From positions 47,756,734-47,820,733 of the forward strand of contig OY720350.1 of NCBI GenBank assembly GCA_963082975.1: a stretch of DNA of 64,000 nucleotides. Direction: 5' to 3'. The stretch's first letter is position 1. Each line of letters begins with the position of its first letter. The stretch is from Labia minor. Lineage: Eukaryota; Arthropoda; Insecta; Dermaptera; Spongiphoridae. Below the pieces are notes generated by a model. It searched no databases. It was not told the origin of the DNA and worked only from the letters and a program-made list of their open reading frames with translations. Shown piece after piece: positions 63,115 to 64,000 of the stretch. Both the position numbers and the translations under genes were made by a program.

Positions 63115-63760
63115 TAGGATTGTTCAAAAGAAAAGGTGAATTTTGAATTATTTTGAAAAGTATTTATTTATTCATCAATATCCATTTTGTCCCCTTCAAA
63201 GTAATTCCACTCACTTATAATGCACTTCCGAAATGCGCTTTTCGGTATGACCATCAGCTCGTGCTTCGATTCATCAATTGTGGCAAAACGCTTTCCTTTC
63301 ATTGGTCTCTTCAATTTTGGGAATAGGAAAATATCATAACTTCCTTGTAGTATTCCTTATTAACAGAACGACATGTTGGTAAGAACTCACGATGTACCAC
63401 ACCATTGTAATCGAAGAAAAACCTTCACATTTGATCGAATTTGGCGTGCTTTTTGTACCACTTATAAACATTTTTTTTAAGACAAAGTTGGCTCGCCGAA
63501 TGCCACAGTCAACATTTCAAGTCCTTTGGAGCACTTTATTCCATTTTTAATGCAAAATTTAATACCGATTCTTTGATCCATTTTTTTTTAAGTAAAAAAA
63601 TCGAAGAACGTGACTAACTCTTTCAGTTGTCAAAAACAAACTACTAATCCAAAATGGCTGATAATATCAACATATGACCAACATAACAAAAAAAAAAAAT
63701 CGATAATCGAATGATCACAATCCCCGAAAAAACAAAATTCATCTTTTCTTTTGAACAGAT
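63115..63760 (-). pseudogene. Mariner element, same family as the one at 16.4 kb
   Basis: Ends TGTTCAAAAGAAAAGGTGAA and (reverse complement) TGTTCAAAAGAAAAGATGAA. The minus strand gives FLFPKLKRPMKGKRFATIDE, IPKSAFRKC and EGDKMDIDE at the transposase C-terminus. The N-terminal start is also present, with a deletion and frame breaks between. Its poly-T site is free of family A. Confidence 0.85.
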
Positions 63761-64000
63761 ATATAAACATTTGACAAGTGATTTTTCAATACGTTTTTTA
63801 TACTAGATATATGTTATTATATAAATATGTTTTTATTATTTTTAAATTTAAAACCTAGATAGTGTTATTTTTTATTTTTTAAACCTCGAAATTATAAATA
63901 TATGTAAATATTCTTACGATGTGTTTCTTAGTTTAAATAATTCTATTATGTTCTTCTCATAAATCTTATAACAGATTATTATATTAACATTTAATCTTTT

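Larger units (their letters stand above)
55688..64000 (+). other. Probable hillarin intron and beyond, mostly AT-rich
   Basis: No further hillarin exon (coiled-coil or transglutaminase-like part) was recognised. The stretch holds a few coding-like or GC-richer islands (56.17-56.8, 58.13-58.40, 61.33-61.60 kb) and a mariner relic at its end; the rest is low complexity. Confidence 0.5.

Overview
This is an AT-rich animal nuclear sequence with spliced genes, GT-AG (and one GC-AG) introns and a dense, nested load of transposons. The gene families (PAP2/lipid phosphate phosphatases and a hillarin-type LIM protein), together with abundant mariner, hAT and Helitron/Helentron-like repeats, point to an invertebrate, most likely an arthropod. 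I cannot name the species. There are no bacterial genes, operons, CRISPR arrays or ribosome binding sites.

Three genes can be built, all on the + strand. Gene 1 (6257-11825, 7 exons, 282 aa) and gene 2 (14488-32093, 7 exons, 300 aa) are tandem paralogues of the integral-membrane type 2 phosphatidic acid phosphatase family (PLPP/LPP; wunen/lazaro in Drosophila). All six intron positions and phases correspond. All three catalytic motifs are present in both and there is no stop or frameshift in either. Gene 1 has compact introns and one GC-AG intron. Gene 2 has a first exon about 12.9 kb upstream of its second, and that intron holds most of the transposons of the middle of the window. Gene 3 (54064-55687, incomplete) is the 5' part of hillarin: a single LIM domain, a Gly-rich linker and the start of the downstream region. 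Its remaining exons lie beyond the window.

Repeats fall into recognisable families. (i) Three families called here A, B and C have subterminal inverted repeats and a terminal stem-loop. A is seen inserted into T runs; B and C carry a microsatellite core. They resemble non-autonomous Helentrons (HINE/DINE-1-like). (ii) Family D is a classical non-autonomous Helitron (5' TC, 3' hairpin plus CTAG); family F may be another. (iii) Several hAT elements have 8-bp target-site duplications, four of them perfect. (iv) Mariner fragments encode transposase remnants. (v) There are tails of non-LTR retrotransposons and two tRNA-like SINEs. Several are nested, so insertion order can be read from the sequence.

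Layout: 1-6.2 kb repeats and AT-rich DNA; 6.3-11.8 kb gene 1; 12-14.3 kb repeats; 14.5-32.1 kb gene 2 with repeat-filled intron 1; 32-52.8 kb repeat-rich intergenic DNA; 52.8-53.8 kb hAT element; 53.8-55.7 kb hillarin 5' end; 55.7-64 kb probable hillarin intron with a terminal mariner relic.
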